Part shown: positions 1-4,985 of the stretch, one piece after another
How positions within the stretch are numbered: the stretch's first letter is position 1
How the letters are laid out: each line of letters opens with the position of its first letter
Assembly (NCBI GenBank): GCA_023461495.1
Contig: JAEYLA010000056.1
Coordinates: 1 to 5,093 of the forward strand
From: Bacillota bacterium
Lineage (GTDB): Bacteria; Bacillota; Clostridia; Christensenellales; CAG-138
Direction: 5' to 3'
DNA: 5,093 nt
The notes under the pieces: generated by a model
What the model saw: only the letters and a program-made list of their open reading frames with translations
Told to the model about the DNA's origin: nothing
Databases searched by the model: none
Program-made: the position numbers and the translations under genes

Positions 1-233
1 TTCGCGTGCTCGGGAGAGGCGATGTCCACCTCTTCCCCACGGATGCGGATGGTGCCGCCATCCTTTTTATAGATGCCGTTCAATATCTTCATAAGCGTGG
101 ACTTGCCCGCGCCGTTTTCACCGATGAGCGCATGCACCTCGCCCGCATTGACACAAAGCGCCGCATTGTCCAGCGCGTGTACGCCGGGGAAATACTTTTG
201 TATGTTTTCCATTTGCAGCAGTACTTCAGCCAT
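1..233 (-). CDS. Sugar ABC transporter ATP-binding protein, N-terminal part (RbsA/MglA/XylG type)
   Basis: This is the first 77 residues of an ABC ATPase; the gene runs off the left edge of the window. It begins MAEVLLQMENIQKYFPGVHA, and the FPGVHALDNA stretch is typical of the double-cassette ATPases of carbohydrate importers (CUT2 class: ribose, galactose, xylose). The Walker A loop GENGAGKST lies at residues 38-46, followed by LMKILNGIY. In the family the protein is about 500 residues with two nucleotide-binding domains, sits on the cytoplasmic face of the membrane and powers uptake with a separate permease and binding protein; those genes would lie beyond the left edge. The ATG at 233 is preceded by an AGAGGTGA ribosome site (238-245), 7 nt from its GG to the start codon. 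A strong promoter with an overlapping operator lies about 200 nt upstream. The sugar cannot be told from this fragment; the FucU-like mutarotase nearby suggests a fucose- or ribose-like sugar. Confidence 0.9.
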   Translation of the reverse strand, partial: MAEVLLQMENIQKYFPGVHALDNAALCVNAGEVHALIGENGAGKSTLMKILNGIYKKDGGTIRIRGEEVDIASPEHA

Positions 234-432
234 GGTGTCACCTCTTCACATTATTGTATACCGTACGGAACCACTGACAGCGCCCCACTTCCAGTTGCAG
301 GTGCGCTTCTTCCCGGAGATTATGAATAAGATATAATTGAATGAATTTAGAAACTATTATGACCCTTCTTGTTTGGATCTATCAAGTTAGTTTTCGGCTG
401 CCCGATTTCAAGCATATATCACGTAACGTTTC
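234..432 (-). other. Long 5' leader of the ABC transporter transcript
   Basis: This is about 200 nt between the predicted transcription start and the ATPase start codon. It is AT-rich in the middle (about 330-360) and more GC-rich near the gene. I see no convincing coding frame, no strong terminator-like hairpin and no riboswitch core that I recognise; the only short inverted repeat noticed is CCGTACGG at 261-268. The final bases hold the ribosome-binding site of the ATPase gene. The rest of the divergent spacer, 435-701, holds the two promoters and the regulator's operator. Confidence 0.5.
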
Positions 433-434
433 GC
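421..434. promoter_or_regulatory. LacI-type operator at the ABC transporter promoter
   Basis: The plus strand reads ACGTAACGTTTCGC. It matches the perfect palindrome at 1736-1749 at 12 of 14 positions, and its right half GTTTCGC is identical. LacI-family operators commonly are such inverted repeats with a central CG. The site begins 4 bp downstream of the -10 box of the minus-strand promoter and covers the expected transcription start, a position suited to repression. The likely ligand is the LacI regulator encoded at 702-1709. A catabolite-control (CcpA cre) site is an alternative, because the two motif types resemble each other. Confidence 0.75.
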
Positions 435-438
435 TTGA

Positions 439-468
439 ATTATAGCATACGAAAAATTGCATTGTCAA
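439..468 (-). promoter_or_regulatory. Promoter of the sugar ABC transporter operon
   Basis: Read on the minus strand, a perfect -35 box TTGACA (463-468) is followed after 18 bp by a perfect -10 box TATAAT (439-444). The -10 box carries a TGC extension (445-447), so it is also an extended -10. Transcription is expected to start near 432, giving a leader of about 200 nt before the ATPase start at 233. The predicted start lies inside the operator-like site at 421-434. A promoter this close to consensus would be strong when not repressed. Confidence 0.85.
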
Positions 469-627
469 TATACAATTCTCCCACTGCCACGCGTTGTGCG
501 TCCGGAACCCTCTCCTTACAAAACCACCCGTTTTTCGGCATTTTTCGCATTATTCGCAAGGCATGCGCAGAAAAAATGTTATTGGCAAGGCAGGATATAC
601 TTCTCAAAATAGAGCGGCTTCCCTCGC

Positions 628-657
628 TTGACAGTACAAGATACGCCATATTACAAT
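628..657 (+). promoter_or_regulatory. Promoter of the LacI-family regulator gene
   Basis: A perfect -35 box TTGACA (628-633) is followed after 18 bp by the -10 box TACAAT (652-657). Transcription is expected to start near 664, inside the operator-like site at 660-673, with a leader of about 38 nt to the GTG start at 702. The layout mirrors the divergent transporter promoter: same -35 box, same 18-bp spacer, operator just after the -10 box. This points to autoregulation. Confidence 0.8.
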
Positions 658-659
658 AA

Positions 660-673
660 GTGAAAGGTTTCGC
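660..673. promoter_or_regulatory. LacI-type operator at the regulator's own promoter
   Basis: The sequence GTGAAAGGTTTCGC matches the palindrome at 1736-1749 at 12 of 14 positions. The half GTTTCGC is intact; the centre is GG instead of CG. It begins 2 bp after the -10 box and covers the expected start of transcription. The non-consensus centre may make it a weaker site, as is often the case for autoregulation. That last point is inference. Confidence 0.65.
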
Positions 674-701
674 CAGTTTTTTTTAAAACGGGAGGATATT
701 C

Positions 702-1709
702 GTGTCCAACATCAAGGATGTCGCCAGGCTGACCGGGCTTTCCATATCTACCATCTCCAAGTACATCAATGGCGGGAACGTCCTAGCGGAAAACAGGGCG
801 CTGATTGATCATGCCATCCGCACGCTCGATTTTAAGGTCAATGAAGCCGCACGCAGCCTGAAAACCAGCAAAACAATGACGGTGGGGGCGCTTTTGCCCT
901 CTCTTTCCGTATCGTTTTTCTCAAGCCTGTTTTCCCTGATTGAAGAGCATCTGCAGCGGCAGGGCTATTCCCTGATCGTATGCAGTTACAACAACGATCC
1001 TGCGCAGGAGCTCAATAAAATCAAATTCCTCGCCAGCAAGCAGGTGGACGGTATTATCCTTGTGCCCGAACGTCTGGATGCGGACAAAGTGAATGCCATC
1101 AAGGAGATTTACAACCACAAAATCCCGCTCGTCCTGCTGGACAGATGTATCCCGGGCCTGGAATACGACCGGATTTTAGTAGACAATTCGGGCATCTCCT
1201 ATGCCGCAGTGGAGCAGCTGCTAGTAAACCGCCACCGCCGGATCGGCATCATGATGGGGCCGAGCGATATTTCCACCGGCTACGAGCGTACTTTAGGCTA
1301 TCAGCGAGTGCTTGCGGACTATTCGATCCCGCTCGATTCCGCCCTGATGCTCATGGGCGATTATACCTACGAAGCGGGATACCGGCTGTTCCTGGAGTTT
1401 ATGGATATGCCCGAACCGCCTACCGCCATCTTTGTGACCAACTATGACATGACGTTGGGCGCCGTGACCGCAGCCTACGAGCGCAAGCTGAAAATTCCGC
1501 AGGATATCTCGTTTATCGGTTTTGATGAGGTGCGGCTAACTAAGATGTTCAACCCGCCGCTTTCCATCGTGATACAGCCGATGGAGGAAATTGCGGAGCA
1601 AACGGCGGCAACGCTGCTGCTGCGCATGCGGGAGGACTATACCTCCTTCCCGCTCATGCTCCGGCTCAAGGGAGAATTGCTGCTGCACGAGTCCGTCGCG
1701 ACGCTTTGA
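702..1709 (+). CDS. LacI-family transcriptional regulator
   Basis: This 335-residue protein has the usual length and order of the LacI/GalR family. The N-terminal helix-turn-helix opens with NIKDVARLTGLSISTISKYI (residues 3-22). The hinge helix, NEAARSLKTSKT at 47-58, keeps the leucine (L53) that in relatives wedges into the operator's central step. From about residue 60 a periplasmic-binding-protein-like sensor domain follows (VGALLPSLSVSFFSSL, then VDGIILVPE, PLVLLDR, AIFVTNYDMTLGAV and ISFIGFDEV), which should bind a sugar or sugar phosphate. The start is GTG at 702, with GGGAGG (690-695) 6 nt upstream. The gene is divergent from a sugar ABC ATPase and followed by a fucU-like gene; operator-like sites lie at all three promoters, so it probably represses the transporter, itself and the mutarotase until the inducer arrives. 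The effector cannot be read from the sequence. There is no terminator before fucU. Confidence 0.93.
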   Translation: MSNIKDVARLTGLSISTISKYINGGNVLAENRALIDHAIRTLDFKVNEAARSLKTSKTMTVGALLPSLSVSFFSSLFSLIEEHLQRQGYSLIVCSYNNDPAQELNKIKFLASKQVDGIILVPERLDADKVNAIKEIYNHKIPLVLLDRCIPGLEYDRILVDNSGISYAAVEQLLVNRHRRIGIMMGPSDISTGYERTLGYQRVLADYSIPLDSALMLMGDYTYEAGYRLFLEFMDMPEPPTAIFVTNYDMTLGAVTAAYERKLKIPQDISFIGFDEVRLTKMFNPPLSIVIQPMEEIAEQTAATLLLRMREDYTSFPLMLRLKGELLLHESVATL

Positions 1710-1731
1710 TGCTTCAAAAATTTGTTAAAAT
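1704..1731 (+). promoter_or_regulatory. Possible promoter of the mutarotase gene
   Basis: A -10-like box TAAAAT (1726-1731) lies 4 bp before the perfect operator palindrome, the same spacing as at the transporter promoter. The -35 region is weak: CTTTGA at 1704-1709 with a 16-bp spacer, overlapping the stop codon of the regulator gene. Transcription would start near 1738. Without a good -35 box, this call rests mainly on the repeated -10/operator layout. Read-through from the regulator promoter could also supply fucU mRNA. Confidence 0.45.
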
Positions 1732-1735
1732 TAAA

Positions 1736-1749
1736 GCGAAACGTTTCGC
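1736..1749. promoter_or_regulatory. Perfect palindromic LacI-type operator upstream of fucU
   Basis: GCGAAACGTTTCGC is a perfect 14-bp inverted repeat with a central CG, the classic form of a LacI/RbsR/PurR-family operator. It is the best of the three related sites in the window. It lies 27 bp after the stop codon of the LacI gene and 72 bp before the fucU start codon. Besides blocking initiation, bound repressor here could act as a roadblock to transcripts reading through from the regulator gene. Confidence 0.8.
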
Positions 1750-1821
1750 GTACACTATCGCTTCCATACCGTCGAATACCGTTTTTTTTGAAATACAATG
1801 CTTTCTGAGGAGGAAACTGCT

Positions 1822-2268
1822 ATGTTATTGGGCGTACCCAAGGTGCTCTCCCCCGAACTTTTGGCCACATTGTGTGAAATGGGCCACAGCGATGTGATCG
1901 TGCTGGGGGATGCAAACTTCCCCGGCAAGCGCTTTGCCCACGAGGGCAACTGCAAGTTCCTGCGCGCGGACGGCATCGGCGTGCCGGAACTGCTCGAGGC
2001 CATTCTGCAGATGATGCCCTGCGACAGTTATGTGCCCACCCCCGTCATGCTCATGGAGACCGCCGTGTGCGACGGGAATTTGGAAATCCCGATCTGGGAA
2101 ACATATAAGGAAATCGTGGCCAAATATGAGCCGCGCGGCATGAGCGCCATCGGCTTTTATGAGCGCTTCCACTTCTACGAGGAAGCGAAAAAATCCTACT
2201 GCATCGTGCAGACGGGCGAAAGCGCCATCTACGCCAATGTGATGATCCAGAAGGGCGTCATCAAGTAA
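1822..2268 (+). CDS. fucU: FucU/RbsD-family sugar mutarotase (probable L-fucose mutarotase)
   Basis: This 148-residue protein follows the FucU pattern along its whole length. It starts MLLGVPKVLSPELLATLCEM, then GHSDVIVLGDANFP (21-34) with the conserved His22 and Asp30, FLRADGIGVPELLEAI (46-61), FYERFHFYEEAKKSYCIVQTG (112-132) and the C-terminal YANVMIQKGV with Tyr137 and Asn139. FucU and RbsD proteins catalyse interconversion of alpha and beta anomers of L-fucose or ribose in the cytoplasm, feeding the anomer that the next enzyme uses. The sequence and length look closer to FucU than to RbsD, but the true sugar is unproven. An in-frame ATG at 1798 would add 8 residues; I chose 1822 because AGGAGG (1808-1813) lies 8 nt before it and would be inside the longer version. 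The gene follows the LacI regulator after 112 bp with an operator in the gap, and ends just before a strong terminator. No isomerase or kinase for the sugar is in the window. Confidence 0.88.
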   Translation: MLLGVPKVLSPELLATLCEMGHSDVIVLGDANFPGKRFAHEGNCKFLRADGIGVPELLEAILQMMPCDSYVPTPVMLMETAVCDGNLEIPIWETYKEIVAKYEPRGMSAIGFYERFHFYEEAKKSYCIVQTGESAIYANVMIQKGVIK

Positions 2269-2285
2269 CAGCAATGGAATATATA

Positions 2286-2318
2286 AAAATGCCCTGCGCG
2301 TTTTGCGCAGGGCATTTT
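2286..2318. terminator. Bidirectional intrinsic terminator between fucU and the MFS gene
   Basis: A 14-bp perfect stem (2286-2299 with 2305-2318) encloses a 5-nt loop, GTTTT. The core arm is GCCCTGCGC, flanked by A-rich sequence on the left and TTTT on the right, so it works as a U-tailed hairpin on both strands. It lies 17 nt after the fucU stop codon and 22 nt beyond the end of the convergent MFS gene. Confidence 0.9.
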
Positions 2319-2340
2319 CGGTTCGTACGGATTCGCTTGG

Positions 2341-3528
2341 TCATTCTTCCTGTGCGCAGGGCGGTACAGCCTTGGATGTCGCATTTGCAAAAAACAGTAC
2401 GCCAGCCGCAAGCAATGCGGCCGCCGATAGCAGCAGGAACGCGACGCGGATGCCCCAAAGCCCTGTGAACACGCCCATCAGCGCGGGGAGCGCAGCGCCT
2501 CCCAGGCTCCCTACAGCGCAAATCATGCCCATTACCACGCCCGTTGCCCTGGGGCAGGCGGCCATGCCAAGGCTTGCGATCATGGGCCAAAGCGGGCCGC
2601 AGACAGCGCCCGATACCGCACAGAGCAGCAGCATGCCGACTTCTCCCGTAACAAAGAACATCGCTACCATCAGGAAGGTCAGCGCCGCAAAGCCAAAGAG
2701 CACCACGCGTTGCGGCTTTTGTTTTACCCTGCCGAACGCCATGCGCGAAAACGCCATACACAGCCAGAAGACCGCAATCCCATATGCACCGATGGCGGTC
2801 TGTGAAAACTCCAGATGAAAGAAGCTGTCAATAAAAAACGCGATGCCGCTCTCCACGCCGACATAGAGGAAAATCGCAACGCCCATCAGGGCGACCAGAG
2901 GCGTTCTCATGACGTGCAGGATGCCTTCCTGCTTCGCTTCCTTGACCTCCACCTTCGGGATACGGGAAAGCAGCAGCATGGGCAGCAGTACGAGGTATCC
3001 GATACCGGCAATGAGGAACACAACGCGCCAGGACGCGCCGCGCAGCATAAAAAACTCCGTCACCAGCGGCCCGGCCACAGCGCCAAGGCTAAATAAGCTT
3101 TGCACCATGTTAATGGCGCGCGGGGAATCATCGCCTTTGATATCTGAGACCACGGCGGCGGAAAGGCTTTCCGTCACCGCAAACCCCATGCCGATCAAAG
3201 CCACCGCCGCCACAAAAAATACCGGCGTACGGCTGAATACGGCAAGCGCGCATCCGGCAATGAAAACGGGCGTGAATATGGTCAAAATGCGTTTCTTGCC
3301 CACCCGGTCCGCAATGCGCCCAAGAAATATGGGCAACCCCGCCATCGCCAGAAACTGAAGCCCCGCGAGCGCACCCATCATGGCCTTGGTCAGTCCGAAT
3401 TCCTCCGCCATGCGCAACAGCGCCAGCTGATAGCCGCCCGACTCAAAGCCAATAAAAAACGCCATGAGCCCGGCGATGGGCACAAACGAAAAAATAGCGC
3501 GCGGCGCGCGAACATGTGATTGCTGCAT
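2341..3528 (-). CDS. Major facilitator superfamily transporter
   Basis: This 395-residue membrane protein has about 12 hydrophobic segments, roughly at 12-33, 48-69, 80-98, 103-123, 142-162, 168-188, 211-233, 246-264, 274-293, 297-318, 332-352 and 358-381, the standard MFS fold of two six-helix halves joined by a charged loop (190-208, KVEVKEAKQEG). The signature loop between helices 2 and 3, GRIADRVGKKR, is at 70-80, with a degenerate copy (SRMAFGRVKQKPQR, 261-274) between helices 8 and 9. It should move a small solute across the cytoplasmic membrane using an ion gradient. The substrate is not evident; LYVGVESG in helix 7 recalls fucose-permease-like sugar carriers, but drug efflux is also possible. 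I chose the ATG at 3528 because AGGAG (3536-3540) sits 7 nt before it; the longer frame from 3561 would bury that site and add a polar 11-residue tail. It is a single-gene unit between two hairpins. Confidence 0.88.
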   Translation of the reverse strand: MQQSHVRAPRAIFSFVPIAGLMAFFIGFESGGYQLALLRMAEEFGLTKAMMGALAGLQFLAMAGLPIFLGRIADRVGKKRILTIFTPVFIAGCALAVFSRTPVFFVAAVALIGMGFAVTESLSAAVVSDIKGDDSPRAINMVQSLFSLGAVAGPLVTEFFMLRGASWRVVFLIAGIGYLVLLPMLLLSRIPKVEVKEAKQEGILHVMRTPLVALMGVAIFLYVGVESGIAFFIDSFFHLEFSQTAIGAYGIAVFWLCMAFSRMAFGRVKQKPQRVVLFGFAALTFLMVAMFFVTGEVGMLLLCAVSGAVCGPLWPMIASLGMAACPRATGVVMGMICAVGSLGGAALPALMGVFTGLWGIRVAFLLLSAAALLAAGVLFFANATSKAVPPCAQEE

Positions 3529-3559
3529 TCCCCAACTCCTGTGTACGATATTCAAAGAC

Positions 3560-3565
3560 ACTATA
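3560..3565 (-). promoter_or_regulatory. Possible -10 box of the MFS gene
   Basis: TATAGT on the minus strand lies about 32 nt upstream of the MFS start codon, which would give a leader of about 25 nt. No clear -35 box sits 16-18 bp upstream; the TTGACG further up is about 27 bp away and belongs to the hairpin stem. The call is tentative. Confidence 0.35.
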
Positions 3566-3584
3566 CAGCATCTTACAGGAGCAA

Positions 3585-3615
3585 ATAGGGCGCGTCAAGC
3601 AATGACGCGCCCTAT
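3585..3615 (-). terminator. Hairpin terminator downstream of the ABC exporter operon
   Basis: A perfect 13-bp stem (3585-3597 with 3603-3615; arm ATAGGGCGCGTCA) encloses a 5-nt loop. It begins 18 nt after the stop codon of the ABC ATPase gene and separates that operon from the MFS gene on the same strand. On the minus strand only a short T-rich tail (ATTTGC) follows, so termination may be partial or hairpin-dominated. Some read-through into the MFS gene is conceivable. Confidence 0.7.
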
Positions 3616-3633
3616 CCCGGTAAAACCGCCCGG

Positions 3634-4317
3634 CTATGCCTCTGTGAGCATCCCATCCACAATGCGCACCACGCGCCCCGCGTGAGCCGCCACCTGCATA
3701 TCATGTGTGATCATGACAATCGTGTGCCCCATATCGTTGAGCTTTTGAAAGAGCTTTAATACCTCCTGCCCGGTCCTTGTGTCCAAAGCCCCCGTCGGCT
3801 CATCGGCAAGCAAGAGCTTTGGCCCACCCACCAGCGCGCGGGCGATGGCCGCGCGCTGCTGCTGTCCGCCGGAAAGCTCGTTGGGTTTGTGCCCGATGCG
3901 CGCACTCATCTCCAGCAACTCCAGCTTTTCAAGCGCCGCCTCCATTGCCGCCTTGTGCGGCACGCCGCGCACCAACAGCGGCATCATCACATTCTGCAGC
4001 ACCGTATATTTTGAAATCAGGTGGTATTTCTGGAAGATAAACCCGATCATGCGGTTGCGGATGACTGCCATATCGTCGTCCTCCAATTCATGGATGGGCA
4101 GCTGCATCAGATAATACTCCCCCTCCTGAAAAGCGTCCATGCAGCCGATGATGTTCATCAGCGTCGATTTCCCGCTGCCCGAAGGGCCGAGCACGCCTAG
4201 GTATTCTCCCTTTTTCACAGTGAGGGAAACGCCCTTTAGCGCCTCCACCACGCTGTCTCCTACAAAGAACCGCTTGGAAATGTTCCGAAGATCAATAACG
4301 TTTGCCGCCTGTTCCAT
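3634..4317 (-). CDS. ABC transporter ATP-binding protein (MacB/LolD type)
   Basis: This 227-residue single-domain ATPase is complete and of the usual size for the MacB/LolD/FtsE group. All motifs are present: Walker A GPSGSGKST (44-52), Q-loop Gln96 in FIFQKYHLI, signature LSGGQQQR (148-155 region), Walker B LLLADEP (168-174), D-loop GALDT (176-180) and H-loop His205 in ITHD. It should bind and hydrolyse ATP at the cytoplasmic face to drive the FtsX-like permease whose end is encoded at 4986-5093. Systems of this kind use mechanical transmission to expel or extract lipids, peptides, antibiotics or proteins; the cargo here is unknown. The start at 4317 follows AGGAGGGG, whose AG overlaps the TAG stop of the lipoprotein gene 9 nt upstream, indicating tight cotranscription and possible translational coupling. 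A 13-bp hairpin ends the operon. I do not assign macB because there the ATPase and permease are fused. Confidence 0.93.
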   Translation of the reverse strand: MEQAANVIDLRNISKRFFVGDSVVEALKGVSLTVKKGEYLGVLGPSGSGKSTLMNIIGCMDAFQEGEYYLMQLPIHELEDDDMAVIRNRMIGFIFQKYHLISKYTVLQNVMMPLLVRGVPHKAAMEAALEKLELLEMSARIGHKPNELSGGQQQRAAIARALVGGPKLLLADEPTGALDTRTGQEVLKLFQKLNDMGHTIVMITHDMQVAAHAGRVVRIVDGMLTEA

Positions 4318-4326
4318 CTTCCCCTC

Positions 4327-4974
4327 CTAGCTGGCAAGGATGCGTACGGCGGTAATCACCTCTTCCCCGTCTAAAGAAAGGGCAAGCACCATACCTTTGC
4401 TCACGTTTGAGAAATCGCCAGTACCGATCGCCATGCCCACAGGCAGCAGAAATGTCCTGGTTTCCCCGGAATAGGTCAGCGTTACGCTGCGCCCGGCTCC
4501 TGCCGCATTCATGCCCGCCTGCAGGGACTGCCCGTTTTCAAACGTCATGCCGCCGCTTGGACCTTCCCCGAAGCTGCCGGAAGGCATCTGCCCGCCGCTT
4601 GGGCGCTCTCCGGAATCGCCGGAGGGTCTCTGGCCTCCATTCGGGCGCTCTCCGGAGCCTTCAGACCCCTGCATACCGGAGCGTTCGCCGCCGGAAGCAT
4701 CCCCCCGCGGCGCTTCGCCTTCTCCGGTTGTATCGTCCGACCCCCTACCCGCGCTGGAGGCTGTAGATTGCTCCGGTTCCCCCAAAGCGAGCATGACCTC
4801 GTTTCCAACAATCTTTTCCACCTTTCCATAGACGGTGGTCCCGCCGTTCTGCACGGCAGACTGTATGACGCCGTCCTGTTGGGCGTTGTTTCCCTCCTCC
4901 GTCTGTTTGACGGAGCAGCCGAGCAGCACTGCCGGCAGCAGCAGGCAAAGCGACAGCATGATGATTCGTTTCAT
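4327..4974 (-). CDS. Small lipoprotein with Gly/Ser/Pro-rich repeat insert, in ABC exporter operon
   Basis: This 215-residue protein starts MKRIIMLSLCLLLPAVLLGC, a lipoprotein signal with lipobox LLGC, so Cys20 should be lipidated and the protein held on the outer face of the membrane. A short beta-type segment VYGKVEKIVGNEVMLAL (48-64) is followed by a low-complexity stretch (about 66-162) rich in Gly, Ser, Glu and Pro. Within it are near-perfect 14-residue repeats, SGERPNGGQRPSGD (107-120) and SGERPSGGQMPSGS (121-134), plus a partial third copy. A predicted beta-rich tail follows (163-214: SVTLTYSGETRTFLLPVG, then GDFSNVSKGMVLALSLDGEEVITAVRIL). Head and tail together resemble the small beta-barrel of DUF5666-like proteins split by the insert; this is a resemblance by eye. 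I chose the ATG at 4974 because AAAGGAG (4981-4987) lies 6 nt upstream and a signal peptide begins there; the longer frame from 5034 overlaps the permease. No function is established. Confidence 0.85.
   Translation of the reverse strand: MKRIIMLSLCLLLPAVLLGCSVKQTEEGNNAQQDGVIQSAVQNGGTTVYGKVEKIVGNEVMLALGEPEQSTASSAGRGSDDTTGEGEAPRGDASGGERSGMQGSEGSGERPNGGQRPSGDSGERPSGGQMPSGSFGEGPSGGMTFENGQSLQAGMNAAGAGRSVTLTYSGETRTFLLPVGMAIGTGDFSNVSKGMVLALSLDGEEVITAVRILAS
4602..4685 (-). repeat. 42-bp tandem repeat coding for 14-residue units in the lipoprotein
   Basis: The plus strand shows GGGCGCTCTCCGGA at 4601-4614 and again at 4643-4656, exactly 42 bp apart and in frame. It belongs to adjoining units coding for SGERPxGGQxPSGx. 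A third, more diverged unit (FGEGPSGG) lies on the left side. Boundaries are approximate. In-frame period and divergence suggest old duplication within the gene, with possible copy-number change between strains. Confidence 0.65.
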
Positions 4975-4985
4975 ATCGTTCTCCT

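Noticed and set aside
421..434. Reading the three sites as CcpA catabolite (cre) boxes instead of sites for the local LacI protein
   Set aside because: Not excluded, but less likely: one site lacks the central CG required by cre, all three sit at transcription starts around a LacI gene, and symmetric GCGAAACGTTTCGC is a common form for dedicated sugar repressors.
369..659. Overlapping open frames on both strands in the divergent spacer (96 and 69 codons)
   Set aside because: They overlie the two promoters and two operators, lack a good ribosome site, and their translations show no recognisable domain.
1825..2274. Minus-strand frame of 149 codons opposite fucU
   Set aside because: It is opposite a clear FucU homologue, its composition (His/Ala rich) is typical of an antisense shadow, and no start signal is visible.
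2303..2818. Long plus-strand open frames opposite the MFS gene (171 codons here, 149 codons at 2909-3358)
   Set aside because: These are antisense shadows of a well-supported membrane protein; translations are rich in Ala/Thr/Pro with no domain and no ribosome site.
2286..3615. Hairpins at 2286-2318 and 3585-3615 as ends of a mobile element around the MFS gene
   Set aside because: The two stems have unrelated sequences, no target duplication or transposase is visible, and each fits an ordinary terminator position.
4297..4303. AACGTTT inside the ABC ATPase gene, resembling the operator core
   Set aside because: Only the core matches, the flanks do not, it lies in coding sequence away from a promoter, and a 7-bp match is expected by chance.
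4745..4948. Alternative frames over the lipoprotein gene (67 and 94 codons, minus strand)
   Set aside because: They are shifted frames of the GC-rich repeat gene without signal peptide, ribosome site or domain.
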